A stretch of DNA of 64,000 nucleotides from Zygnema cylindricum (GCA_037447655.1 JBBHKE010003321.1:82034-146033), one strand, 5' to 3'. Positions 1-11,620 are shown, counted from the first letter of the stretch. Numbers and translations are program-made. Notes: a model not told the origin generated them from the sequence alone.

Positions 1-36
1 CTACTCAGTCTAGCGGCAGCGCAAGACATGGAAGTG

Positions 37-1083
37 TGCAACTCTAAGACCTCTATAGGTCCTCAACGTTGGCAGCTCACACGAAGCCTCTAGGATAACC
101 AAGACTTCTTTCTGTTTCAGCAAGAATAACTGCCACCATTGCATACAAAAACCTTACCACTCTCACCCCTGTGAAGGCAAGACTCCCCTGAGTCGATAGC
201 AAATAGAATCTTTGAATTTGCTCCCCTGAGCTGTGAGTTAAAAGTGGTCAAAGAAGACCTTTTGTACAGAAGCTCTCTCGGAGAGAGGGTCCTATCTACC
301 AAATTTTCCAAGTCCTGTCTCTCTCTAAAACTCCATCTAGTGAAGTGCGACACAAGTCAAAATACTGTGTCGTATATAAAGGTACAGGTGTTGTTGTACT
401 TTTTGTACGCCCATTGTACGACATGGCTCACAAGTCAACACATGTCATATTTTGATTCTTTCTTGTAATCCCTAGAGATGTCGTAATCCAATGTGGTTGT
501 GCCACGTGTCAATCGATGTGGCGGTGACCGCAAACCGCCAAAATCCTATTCCGCGATCTCGACATCTTTTGCGGCCGTTCGATCTAAACCGGGTTTCAAT
601 CGTAGTCGTCATAAATACTTGCGCGATATTTGTTTCGTTATCGAAACAAAATGCGCGGTATCCGTTTCGGAACCGTACCGTACTTCGTACTTTACAAAAA
701 TATATCTATGCATGGTCAATATAGTTCCGTTAAATGAATTAGTTCACGTCTAACTATTTTAATATTTGTCAAACCATATATACTTACCATTCGTCTTAGA
801 CTTGTAGGATAAAGGGAATCGCTACCGGCTAGCATGACGGACAGCACGGACCAAGATCAACTTCTCGGTCCGTCAAGTATCCTTTTAGTAAACCTACTTA
901 AAAACTATTGCCTGTCTCTGTTTGGATAGCACAGGCAACCATGGCTCTAGCTCCCTCTTCAACCTTTAGTGACTAAGACAAGTGTGGGAGCTGAAGAGAG
1001 GAGTTAGAGGCAGATTGCCTCAACTTCTTTTTTGCATTTCATTTTAGACCTAAAAAACACTAAAAGCACCAATAATTTCTACA
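37..1083 (-). repeat. 3' LTR of a Ty1/copia element
   Basis: Long terminal repeat read on the minus strand. It begins TGTAGAAATT at 1083 and appears to end in TGCA at 37. Immediately upstream on the minus strand is a purine run (GCGGGGAG, 1084-1091) of the kind that primes plus-strand synthesis next to a 3' LTR. The sequence is a diverged copy of the solo LTR at 2151-3149: shared blocks include GAAGCCTCTAG near the end, the 'CCCCTGAG' region near 180-235, and the TAGACCT..ATTTC end. The outer boundary at 37 is less certain because the host flank beyond it is short. Confidence 0.7.
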
Positions 1084-1094
1084 CTCCCCGCATT
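1084..1094 (-). other. Polypurine tract of the copia element
   Basis: On the minus strand, AATGCGGGGAG directly precedes the TG of the LTR at 1083. This position and composition are those of a retrotransposon polypurine tract. It also fixes the orientation of the element as minus strand. Confidence 0.6.
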
Positions 1095-1201
1095 TTCTAG
1101 TCACTCTTTAACTTCAAACCACACCTATCCCTGTAAAAAATTAGCTTACGGGAAGGCACAGGTTTGGTCATCATATGTGCTACCATCTCGCTATCTAGTC
1201 A

Positions 1202-1740
1202 TTACTCTAAACTGATTATTTTGTTTTCTACCTTCTCTCTAACAAAGCTAAGTCTAATGTCCATGTGTTTGGCTTTAAAATGATGTTTAGGATTGGCACA
1301 AATAGCGATTGCTACATGATTATCACAAAACATTTTTTGAACACCACTCTTAAGGTGACCAAGCTCACCAAACAGAAACTTGAACCACATCAATTCTTTT
1401 ACAGCAGAGCAAGAGAACATATACTTAGCCTCTATGGTGGACAAAGCAATAACCTTTTGTTGTTTGCTACTCCAGCAACAAGCCCCATCACCCACATATA
1501 ATACATATTTAGAAGTACATCTCCTCATCAGAGCATCACTCTAAGTAGTGATGTTAATATTCCCCCCACCCAAATGCAACCATAGATGCCTAGTTCCTAT
1601 CAAATATCTAAGGACTCTTTTAGCTTCCTCCCAACTTCTCTTAGTGGGAGCATTTAGACTTCTACTCAGCACTCCTACAGCTGCAGCTAATTCGGCGAGG
1701 TATAATTGATAAAATAGATTAGGCTTCCTACTACTTGCCT
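1202..1740 (-). pseudogene. Copia RNase H region, decayed
   Basis: Minus-strand reading gives the end of a Ty1/copia polyprotein. It has the SLNAPTKRSWEEAKRVLRYL block (around 1640), then the RNase H signature around YVGDGACCWSSKQQKVIAL and STIEAKYM, close to the family's D..WA.....RKSTSG and S(S/T)AEAEY blocks. A stop and frame changes lie between the two blocks, so it is not functional. It follows the reverse-transcriptase fragment at 1741-2150 and precedes the polypurine tract. Confidence 0.75.
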
Positions 1741-2150
1741 CTAACGAATTGTGTGCATGAACTTATGTTTTTCAGGACCTAATTCTTTGTCAAAGATTAT
1801 GACTCCTTCCACACTCCCCTCACTTCCCTTCTTTAACTCTATAGGAGTTGTACAACTATTAGCCTTATCCATCTGAAATTTTTCCAATATGTTCCCTATT
1901 GCTTCTATCTGTGTCAGTCTTATAATCTTTCTTTCTCGGTCTCTTTCTACTTGAATTACCAAAAAATATCTTGCCTCCCCAATATCCTTCATCTCAAATC
2001 TCCATTTAAGATCGGTTTTCAGTTTACTAATTTTGTCCATTGGTTTACTTAAAACAAGCAAATCATCAACATAAATTGCAATAAAAAAAACACCTTCCTG
2101 ATTATCAAAAACATAGATTGAGTGATATGAGTTGATCCGGATATATCCCA
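1741..2150 (-). pseudogene. Copia reverse transcriptase, C-terminal half
   Basis: Minus-strand frame with the diagnostic copia motif FIAIYVDDLLVLS (the YVDD catalytic box), followed by K..L...FEMKDIGEARYFL. That is the conserved copia stretch after the active site. The frame starts at the insertion point of the solo LTR and continues the finger/palm domain at 3155 onward: ...KLDEFLTGLG there, YIRINSYHSIYVF here. The two halves are therefore one interrupted domain. Confidence 0.85.
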
Positions 2151-3154
2151 TGCAATTATGTTTCCTCCATTAGACTACACAATTTAAGAAGCCTCTAGAT
2201 AGCTATTAACTAACCCTCTTCCAATGGCAACCAATGCTACCTAAGCAGACAAGCAAACAATCTGACTTCACGCCTGTGCAGTCTAGACTCCTCTGAGTCT
2301 GTAGGAAAAGGAATCTCTGAAAACGCCCAACCAGGCGATAAGTTATGAGCCGGCAAAAATGCCAATTTTATACAAAGCTCTCTTAGAGAGAGGTGATTGT
2401 CTACCAAATTTCCTAAGTCCTAAACCCCTCTCACATCCCCTATCTACTGAAATACGAACCAATCATATGACTGTAAAGTACAAAAAGGTACTACCGCCGA
2501 TTTCTTTTTTGTACGGCTTGTGTACGACAAGGCCACAGAGTGGACGCGTGTCACTTTTCAACTCGTCCGTACATTCTTTGGAATTCCCGTGACCAAATGT
2601 CATCCTTCCATGCGGCGCCAAGTCATGCCACGTCCATAAAAGCCAAAGTGACCATTCCGCGATCTCGGCGATGATATGTGCCGTCGGATTAAATCCGACA
2701 TTAAATGTCGACCGTCGAAATAAATGTCTGATTCATTTGTTTCGTGCAAAATGACGTCTGCACTAAAGTTTAACAAGTTCTATGTTCTTTTGTTCAAATT
2801 CCTGTTTATTGATTTCAGTACCATACAATTGTTTAAATACATATCGAACCCTATATCTCCTAACGGACTATACGACAGACTGGTTAGAGCTAACGGCTAC
2901 GCCACGCTCTGCCGGTCGGAGGTTCAAGTCTTGTCGAACTCAACCTTTTGTTGAGAGTGACTTAAGTGACTCTTTAGTCTTGCGTGCTGAGCTAGGACAG
3001 CCAACCACCCTCTCTATCCTCTCAATGACTACAACAAGTATGGTGGGTAGAGAGAGGAGGTGAAGGTAGGCTGTCCGCCTTTTTCTTTTCCTTTTTGTAC
3101 TGAACTATTTAGACCTGGAAAATACCATATAAATTTACTAATTTCAACATCCTA
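2146..3154 (-). mobile_element. Solo LTR inserted in the copia RT gene, with target-site duplication
   Basis: The insert runs 2151-3149 (999 bp). On the minus strand it starts TGTTGAAATT and ends TTGCA. Flanks are TCCCA (2146-2150) and TCCTA (3150-3154), a 5-bp duplication with one mismatch. It is the same family as the LTR at 37-1083 and the copy ending at 55283. No internal region is present, so it is a solo LTR left by recombination. Removing it restores continuity of the reverse transcriptase reading. Confidence 0.85.
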
Positions 3155-3862
3155 GACCGGTAAGAAACTCATCAAGCTTCTTATTCCACTGTCCGGGCGC
3201 CTGTTTCAAACCATAAAGAGATTTAATCAGCCGGCATACCTTACTCTCCTCTACTTGCTCCACAAATCCTTAATGTTATCGCGTGAAGATCTCCTCTTCC
3301 AATTCTCCATGCAAAATGGTTGTCTTGATGTCCATCTGGTGGACCTCGATGTCTTTCACTGCTCCCAAACTGAGAAGTATGCGGACAGAGGGAAATCTGA
3401 CGACTGGAGCAAAGGTTTCCTCGAAGTCGATTCCCTCTTTTTGTGTAATTCCTTTTGCCACTAACCAAGCCTTCTAGCGCTCAATGGTGTTATCAAGGTT
3501 CATTTTTAATTAGAACACCCACTTACAACAGATTGGTTTTTGGTTAGGTGGAGAATCCACCAGGCCGAAGTATCGGCTGCCATAATTAAGGCCATCTCCT
3601 CATTGATGGTTGTCTTTCACCCGTTCCCTTCTGGACAATTCATCGCCTCTCTATAAGTCTGAGGTTCATTTTTGTTTTGTTACCATGTTATTAACCTGTT
3701 TTTTTTTGCAACCTTTTGCTACTTCTCCTTCCTTTTTCAAAATTTGTAGCTAGAGTAGATGGTTCTCGTGGGTTCTTTCGAAAAATCTCGGCTTCTTCCC
3801 TTTCTCGCGATTCCGAATCAATTTCCACCATGTCTTCGGCTTCGGGTAGAGTTGTCATTGGA

Positions 3863-3924
<62 letters not shown>

Positions 3925-3966
3925 TGACACCAACAGCGATGAAACCACCACGTCAAGAAATGTCAT
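3155..3966 (-). pseudogene. Copia integrase-RT linker and RT N-terminal half
   Basis: Minus-strand reading shows RSSKRLQKKTG (basic linker, about 3700), NEPQTYREAMNCPEG (about 3640), CCKWVF (about 3530), [20 protein letters not shown] (about 3460-3400) and the [19 protein letters not shown] block (about 3330-3270). These are copia RT landmarks in order. Frames shift several times and stops occur, so it is dead. Upstream of 3966 the match fades, and no gag, protease or integrase core is recognised, so the element is 5'-truncated or too decayed to read. Confidence 0.8.
3865..3921. repeat. (TC)n microsatellite
   Basis: About 28 uninterrupted TC units inside the acidic linker region of the dead copia element. 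On the minus strand this reads as an Arg-Glu run. Confidence 0.95.
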
Positions 3967-6830
3967 CTTTAAACTTTATCTTAAAATATATTGTCGATTT
4001 GTTTTAAATTGAAGTATCGTCGCTCCACAAATAGGAAAACAACCTCGTTTGTGTAAAAACAAGATGATTCTTTTTTCTTTAAGAATTGAATTGTTCGCTG
4101 TCTCTTCTATGCTTTTTTGCTTTACAACTGGTTGTGTTGCATACATTGTTGATAGTTTAAATGTATGCACGACTAGGAGGTGGGTAGCCTAGTTGTAGAA
4201 CATTGAGAATCACTACACCTGGATGGTATAGATTTGTGGGTGGGTAGTAAACTATCTGAATGTTTCACACGTCATAGTGGCCATGTGCTATCGGAAGAAA
4301 ACCATCAAAATGTATTTGTCAAAATATATCTTGTCACGTTTTTTTTTTCTCTTCCCTTAAGTTTCGTCTTTCCTCGCGCTTATAATTTTTTGTTTCGGAA
4401 ATCCAAGGTTGAAAAGTAGGTATTAGAAGAAAACAGCATGTCTGCGAAGAAAAGATGGCTTCAATGACATGTTGACATTGTAAAGATAAATCGCATAATT
4501 ATATAGAACAAAAGTAGAGATTTCAAATTGAAATTGCATGGTTCCGAAAGATGTTCCACAAATCCTACTATATTATCTTGAATTGCAACGTATCACTTTC
4601 ATCAAATCGTGCATATAAAAGCTTATTTACAACCATAACCATTTGGCAGCAAGTCCAAAATTTTACAGCTGGTAATGCTCCGTGTACAATGATATAATGA
4701 CATAATTACACATACCTCACGGTGAAACCCCAGGTTAACGAGCATTTTCAGTAGATTGACACACTTTGTCGATCGCACCATTTGAATACCTCGTAAATTA
4801 GAGTAATTGGCCATAACTACTTTTATTAGCTTTAAAAAGTTGAAAATTGTCTTTTTAGCGTGTAAGCAAAATAATGTTGTTATTTTTATTCTAAGTTCTA
4901 TAGCAAAAATCCAATGGCCTTGGTGTTGTTAACACTAATTGCCATTCACAATAGTTAGTGTTTTGTATCGAGAGCACTTTGCGATAACCTATTTATAAGG
5001 TTTTCTCACATAACAATAATCAATGCATCTATTTAGTATCTCGATAAGGCTTTGTATTGCAATGCAATTACTAGATTCCTCAACAAGTTTTCGGGTTGAT
5101 AACCATCGTGATACGAAATTGATAGTACGGATTTGATTGTCAAAAAAAAAATCAAAATCCCTGAGAGGTCATAAAAGTTAAATTTTCAACAATATGAATC
5201 CGACTTTTTTTTTTTTTACAGGGGTTACCGGCCGTATTTGAATTTTTGTTTTTTTTGTTTTTGAATCACTCGGCCGAATCCAACCGGTCCCCGATATTTG
5301 GCACCCGCATCTGTTCCCGATCCAACGCGGTCGGCCGGGTATGGATTGTTGTTCTTTGGTCTAAAATAGACCGCAGAAGCGACCCAAACTATCATGCAAA
5401 AAGCTAAGCAAAAATAGGTCGACGAACAATCATATGAAATGCATCCTCCATATGCGTACACAGACGCAACAAACAATATTTAGGGTTTCATGGAATAATC
5501 AACATAAATAAACCCTATGACAACATCTAAGGTTTGATGGAATAATCAACATAAGCAAACCCTAGGACAAATGCATAAATAATGCATATCAAACAAACAT
5601 AAAATAACATAAATAAATAATAACAAAAAGAGTGCAATCTCACATAAACATTAGATAAACAAAAGTATATCAATAAACATATTACTCAAATGCATGACCT
5701 AATCGGCAACCCTAAAAGTCTACATCTTCGGTCCCCACTTTACTAACCAGCATTGATGATTTATTCCTAACAAAGCTCATTCCTATATATACACTTGTGA
5801 GCTGTGAACGAATTGCTACATGTCAAAATAGCCAACGTACCTTCCACTAAGTAGTATTATATCATGAGAACCTATTACGACAAATAATCCTAACTGTAAG
5901 TGTACACCTGAAAGTCAACCAATCATAAGCGTACACTTGTCGGCAAGTACGACAACACACAAATTAAACTGCCAAAACCCTAAATGATCATCTAAATAAA
6001 AACTGTCATAATCAATACTAAATTATTATTACACATACGACAAAACAATGTTATTTCAAATATTTTCACCGACGCGTCCGCAAAATACGCGTCATAAGCG
6101 ACAACTCGCTTAGTCACTCGTAGATAATTCCACGTAGTGAACCGACATCGCATATGTACGGTCCACCTAATAATACGTCATTAAAGATAATGAGATCCCT
6201 TGAAAATATCGGCGGACGCCATCCGCCTTCCACGTGTACCACGAATCACTTGTCAAACAATCCGGAACGTCCAAATATAAATATCGTGTGATTGACGCGA
6301 TTTCGCGTCACCACTTCATAAAAAATCTCGGCGGCCTATATCCGCCGTCCGTCGCTCTTAATCGGCACCCTTGATGTCGCGCCGCGTGGTCATGAAAATC
6401 CACTTGTCGAAACCTCGTCAAACCATCCAAATTAGTCCGTACCGTTACTACGTACTTCGCCATAAATGCCGCTGACCAAATAAAAGTACAACTGTCCAAA
6501 ATTGATACGCCGTACCGGCGGCGTCCTTTTCATTAATGTGCCTGTCGCATTATATTTCTTACGGCCAACGTACATTTTCAAACACTTCGAATATTTCAAA
6601 GTCGGATCGCTTCGCGATCCGCCGTCCATTTCTATTACGCATTCCGCGCCACTTAATTTGTCATTTACGTCACTTTAAATTCATCCGTACAATTACCCCC
6701 CAATCCACAAATCCATTCGAACCACCACAGTATATCACGTAAATGTATACGCACGAAATGTCGCGTGCGCACCAAATTTCATGTACGCACGAAACTAAAT
6801 CTTCAAAAACAACACGGATCGGGTACCATC
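3967..6830. other. Intergenic stretch with no recognised gene
   Basis: AT-rich DNA with only short frames, none of which I recognise. It includes a small imperfect tandem duplication of about 47 bp (5478-5570, two copies of GGAATAATCAACATAA with flanks). The GC-richer patches around 5270-5340 and 6060-6640 are rich in CCG and CGG. No RNA gene was seen. Confidence 0.5.
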
Positions 6831-7111
6831 CGATTGCGACCTCTGCCACCCCCCAGAGGTCGCAAACGGTCAACCGAAACGGTGACCGACCGTTAACCGA
6901 CCGCCCGCGCCGGATCCGGAACGGATTCGGTTGCCAAATTTTGGGGGTCGGGCGGTTACGGTCGGTTGATTCACCAAAGAAAAAAAAAACGGTTGGTTAC
7001 GGTCGGTCAACCAAAAAACCAAAAAAAATGAAAATTTTGTACTGTCCTTATAATCCAACATTCTTGTACTTTGTACTCTTTGGCATCGTGGAAGTACATG
7101 ACATCATGATT

Positions 7112-7325
7112 AGCGTCGCAAATCTGACAAGGTACTGTAGTAAGCTATTTATTTCGCAAATCAAAGGGAACGCGAAAAAGCGTCGCAAATCTGACACGGT
7201 AGTACACTATTCATTTCGAAAATCTTAAGGAACGCGACAAAGCGTCGCAAATCTGACACGGTAGTACAATATTCATTTCGCAAATCTGAGGCAACGCGAC
7301 AAAGAGTCGCAAATCTGACACAGTA
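7112..7325. repeat. Tandem repeat array, unit about 65 bp
   Basis: Three and a bit copies of a unit containing GCGTCGCAAATCTGACA, GGTAGTAC, TTCATTTCGCAAATC and AACGCGACAAA. A further copy resumes at 7866-7910 after the MITE, which shows that the array was interrupted by that insertion. Confidence 0.85.
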
Positions 7326-7863
7326 CACCGCCAATCGTTATTAGCGTTGTGTACGCTAATTCCGTCCCGCTTTTTTTTTTTTATTCTCCATTAGTGTAGT
7401 TCATTCTATTTTTTTCTTTATTCTATTTAGGGTTATTTTCAGTACGTTGTCTCTTAAATAGAGTTGTGTACGGTCAGTGTCATACCGTACATAAATGTAC
7501 CATTTTAAGTTAAAAATTACAATAAATTAGTTTTAGTAACCGCAGACACATAAGAATGTGCGTTCTAAAAAGGAATAAAAACTAGGTAGTAAAAAATCCC
7601 GTTCCCACATATTCGTCCGACAGCCGCGTTTCGACCGTGTGAATGTACGAGTTGTGTACGATTTGTCAGATTTTGTACGGAGACCTATATTAGTGTAAGC
7701 ATGTTTGCGACCGACATTTTTTTTTTCAAAGATCCAAATTACCATAATCAAACAATTAGAATGTATGATTTTTTCCAAAATTTTCAAATTCTTAAATAGC
7801 GTACACCACTGTAATTATTATTATACGCTAATCAAACTCCCACGCTAATAACGATTGGCGGTG
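7326..7863. mobile_element. MITE (538 bp) with TA target duplication
   Basis: Terminal inverted repeats start CACCGCCAATCGTTATTAGCG and end with its complement. The element interrupts the tandem array: the array sequence GACAC.GTA stops at 7325, and TAGTACACTATT resumes at 7864. The TA dinucleotide is duplicated on both sides (7324-7325, 7864-7865). No transposase is encoded. It shares the CACCG..AATCG..ATTAG.GT end with all the MITEs listed below. Confidence 0.8.
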
Positions 7864-8262
7864 TAGTACACTATTCATTTCGCAAATCTTAGGGAACGCG
7901 ACAAATCGTAATTATTGGCTTATTCCGTCGTACATTGATTAATTTGTACTTTTTCGGTTACAAGCGGGCACGGTTAGTCGCGAAAAATCAAGATTCGGTT
8001 AATTTTTTTTTTCGTAAACGACGGTCGGTTAACGGTTAACAATTTTGGAGCGTGACAAATCTCGGTCGGGCGTCGGTTACTCAGATTTTGAAAAAAAAAA
8101 AACGGTCGGTTTCGGGTATGGAAAATTTTGACTTTTGCGACCTCTGCCACCCCCTCACATGATATATCGCGATTATTTTTGTTTTTAGCTAGCGATACAT
8201 CTGAGTCCCTCACCACTCGTCAGTTCGATATATCTGATTCGTCGCTCTATCAGGTTTCCGGA

Positions 8263-8482
8263 TACACAACTTTCGCTATTAGTGTTGATGCTATTTTTTA
8301 CACTTAATACATCTTTTCTCTGTACACACTTGTCCGATTTTCAATTTGACACCGCCAGTCGGCAGCTGAGAATCTTACCTTTCAATCGTCACCGACAAAT
8401 CCACAATCGGACAAATCTGTACGGAGAAAAGATGTATTTAAGTGTAAAAAATAGCATCAACACTAATAGCGATTCGCGGTGA
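8263..8482. mobile_element. Type I palindromic MITE (about 220 bp)
   Basis: Ends read CGCTATTAGTGTTGATG and its complement, with subterminal CACTTAATACATCTTTTCTC matched by GAGAAAAGATGTATTTAAGTG. Almost the whole element folds back on itself. The same family occurs at 38876, 50125, 53508, 58347, 59566 and 60226. Confidence 0.75.
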
Positions 8483-8493
8483 ACTGTACAGTA

Positions 8494-8982
8494 CACCGTG
8501 AATCGCTATTAGCGTAATAAAAAATATAGCGTAATGAAACAATTAGCGTACTTTACGGTAAATTGTGTTTTTTCGGGTACACCATGATACTAATTTACCA
8601 TGTACTCTAATTTGTAAACTACTTTGTAAAAAATTTCGGCACGTAATATGTCCACACTAAAACATGCAGATGTACGAAATTGTTCAAATCGTACGCCGTC
8701 GCGTTTTTTTGACATCTGCGTATGCCGGAAAATATTTACGCAATTATATATTATTATATTTTCTGTACTTTTAAATATAAAAATGTACGAAATAGTACAG
8801 ATCTGGCAGTCCGTACACCACACTATTTAAAAGGACACTAAATTACAGTTATGAACCGCATTGAGCGGGGTACCTCAAATAACGTGCAAAAACATTTAGC
8901 GTACTTTATTCTATTTGAGAATTTGCCCCAAAAAAAGGGGTACCCCAATTAGCGTCATGTACGCTAATAGCGATTCACGGTG
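8494..8982. mobile_element. Type III MITE, left arm of a large palindrome
   Basis: About 489 bp. It starts CACCGTGAATCGCTATTAGCG and ends with the inverse form at 8982. It is repeated in inverted orientation at 8990-9474 and again, alone, at 46525-47013. Spacer TACAGTA (8983-8989) separates it from its inverted twin. Confidence 0.85.
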
Positions 8983-8989
8983 TACAGTA

Positions 8990-9474
8990 CACCGTGAATC
9001 GCTATTAGCGTACATGACGCTAATTGGGGTACCCCTTTTTTTGGGGCAAATTCTCAAATAGAATAAAGTACGCTAAAAGTTTTTGCACGTTATTTGAGGT
9101 ACCCCGCTCAATGCGGTTCATAACTGTAATTTAGTTCCCTTTTAAATAGTGTGGTGTACGGACTGCCAGATCTGTACTATTTCGTACATTTTTAAGTTAA
9201 AAAGTACAGAAAATATAATAATATATAATTGCGTAAATATTTTCCGGCATACGCAGATGTCAAAAAAACGCGACGGCGTACGATTTGAACAGTTTCGTAC
9301 ATATACATGTTTTAGTATGGACATATTATGTGTTGAAAATTTTTACAAAGCAGTTTACAAATTAGAGTGATAAATTAGAATCATGGTGTACCCGCAAAAA
9401 CACAATTTACCGTAAAGTACGCTAATTGTTTCATTACGCTATCTATTTCATTACGCTAATAGCGATTCACGGTG
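8990..9474. mobile_element. Type III MITE, inverted copy
   Basis: Nearly perfect inverse of 8494-8982, with only scattered substitutions (for example CATGCAGATG against CATATACATG), so the pair is young or has been homogenised. Together they form a palindrome of about 980 bp. Confidence 0.85.
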
Positions 9475-9481
9475 TACAGTA

Positions 9482-10098
9482 CACCGCGAATCGTAATTAG
9501 AGTAAATTACTCTAATTCGGTCGCTCGAAATTTCGACTCTATCACATCAAATAGAGTAATCGATTCTAATTTTTTCATTATTCTAATTTAGGTGAGGTTT
9601 AATTAGCGTAAAAAATTCTAATATAGGTTATCTTTAAATAGTGTGGAGTACGGACGACGTCTGACCGTGCAAAATTGTACTTTTATAAGTAAAAAGGTAC
9701 AAATAGTGATTTAATGGAATCGCGCTCGCACGTGAAATCGCACTAAACAAAAAAATCAATCACATCTAAAAAAAGCCGTTCGCATAACTCTCGTCCGTCG
9801 ACAGCATCGTCGTCAGTGTGAACATTAACTGACATTCAATGCGACAAATATTATTAGCGTCATAATGACGTCAATATTATTCCGGACTGACACATTTTGT
9901 ACGTCCACGTAATTTAGTGTTCATAATTATCGCGCACATAATTATCGCCGACATAACCCAATATAGAATAACTAAATAAATTGAGTAAACTTCATAGTTG
10001 AAAAAGCTCTATCACATAAATTAGCGTCAATTACTCTAATTGTTTTTTTTTGTTTTTTTACTCTAATTTTTTCATTACTCTAATTACGATTCGCGGTG
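9482..10098. mobile_element. Further MITE (about 617 bp), abutting the palindrome
   Basis: Starts CACCGCGAATCGTAATTAG at 9482, right after another TACAGTA spacer (9475-9481), and ends CTAATTACGATTCGCGGTG at 10098. Inside are repeated ACTCTAATT motifs and no coding capacity. It is a third family-related element inserted in series. Confidence 0.7.
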
Positions 10099-10433
10099 TA
10101 GTGTAATAACGACGCGTCCTGTTTGTGTCCTACTGTACTATCCTGCTGGTGTACATTATCGTACAGATTATTTTGGAGGTGTTCACGGTTCACCTGGCGA
10201 AATGGCAACTCCCGAAAACAGAAATGTCCCCAAAAGTGTTCATACAACTTCTCATGCGGAAAATTAAATTTTGGTTATAGATTTCGATTTTTTGAACAAC
10301 TTCCGAAAATACTGCCCTAGGTCCATAGTATATAATAGATATGGATGCGTCCAACCGAGAAATTTCTGGTGTGCACGTAACACGTCTTTTGAAATTTCGT
10401 GGGCCAACGTACGGAAATTACAGCGTACGGAAC

Positions 10434-11620
10434 TCCCTTCCCCTCTCCCTCGCCTTGTCCCTCTCCCTCCCTACCTCTCCCTCTCCCTCTCCTCCCTGTT
10501 TCTCCCTCGCTCCCTCCGCCTCACCCTCCTGCTCACCCTTCCTCCCTCTCCCTCTCCGTCTCCCTGTCCCACCCCCTCTCCCTTTCACTTTATCTCCCTC
10601 CCTGACTCCGTTCCCCACTCCCTCTATTCCGTCCTCCCTCCTTTCCTCCCTCCTTCCCTCCGTCCCTTCCCCTCTCCTTGTCTCTCCCTCCCTCCCTCCC
10701 TCCCTCCCTCACTTCTCCTCTCCCTGTCTCTTCCTTTTTCCGTCCCCGCCTGCCTCCCCTCCTCTCCATTCCTCCATCCCTCCCTTCCTCCCTCCCCCTC
10801 TCCCTCTCGCTCTCCGTCACCCTTTCTCTCCGTCCTTCTACCTCCCTCCCTCTGTCATCCCTCTTGGCCGTCCTTCCTTCCCCCTTCCTCTCTCTCTCCC
10901 TCTCCCTCCCTCCCTCCCTTTCTCTCTCTCCCGACTTCCGTCCCACCCTCCTGCCCGCCCTACTTCCCTTCCTCCCCCTCTCCCTCTCCCTCTCTTTCTC
11001 CTTCTCTCTCTCCCTCTCCTTCTTCCTCTCCCTCCTCCTGTAGCTCCCTCCCTCCCTCTGTCCCTCCCTTATGCCCACCCTTCCTCCCTCCCTCCCTCCC
11101 TCTCCCTCTCTTTCTACCTCTCCCCCCTCCCTCCCTCCCTCCGTCCCTCCCTCCTGACCACCGTTTCTCCTTCCCTCCCTCTCATTCTCCCCTTCACTCT
11201 CCCTCTTCCTCTCCTTTTCACTCTCCCTCCCTCCATCCCACCCTCCCGCCCGACCTCCCTCCCTCCCCATCTCGCTGTCCCTCTCCCTCTCGCTCCCCTC
11301 CTTCCTCGCCCAACCCTCCGTCCTTCCCTCCCTCCTGCCTTCCCTTCCTCTCTCCCTCCCTCTCCCTCTCTTTCTTCCTCTCCCTCCCTCCCTCACTCTG
11401 CGCCTCTCCGTCCCACCGTCCTTCCCACCGTTCCTTCCTCCCTCGCCCTCTCCTTCCCTCCCTGTCTCTCCCCCCCTCCCTATGCCCCTCACTCCTGCCC
11501 GCCCTTCCTCCCATCCCTCTTCCTCTCCCTCTTGCTCTCCCTTCCTCTCCCTCTTTCCTGCCCGCCCTCCCTTCCCTCCCTCTCCTTCTCCCTTCCTCTC
11601 TCTCCCTCTCCCTCCCTCTT
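10434..11620. repeat. Pyrimidine tract (CCCT/CTCC)n, about 1.2 kb
   Basis: The plus strand is almost entirely C and T, built from CCCTCC, CTCC and TCTC units. Every frame is open and reads as Ser-Leu-Pro on one strand and Arg-Glu-Gly on the other. These long frames are composition artefacts, not genes. Confidence 0.95.

Larger units (their letters stand above)
6880..8155. repeat. Imperfect direct repeats of a GGTCGG-rich sequence
   Basis: Two related blocks, about 6880-7040 and 7990-8155, share AATTTTGG, GGTCGGGCG, a poly-A stretch followed by ACGGTCGG or ACGGTTGG, and GGAAAATTTTG or TGAAAATTTTG. They lie on either side of the tandem array and MITE at 7112-7910. The phrase GCGACCTCTGCCACCCCC also occurs at about 6836 and 8140. 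This could be the decayed ends of one element. Confidence 0.4.

Noticed and set aside
8590-9370. Paired short frames repeated on both strands (MWCTDCQICTISYIF and relatives)
   Set aside because: They are frames within MITE arms, repeated because the DNA is an inverted repeat. They start and stop inside the element with no known domain.
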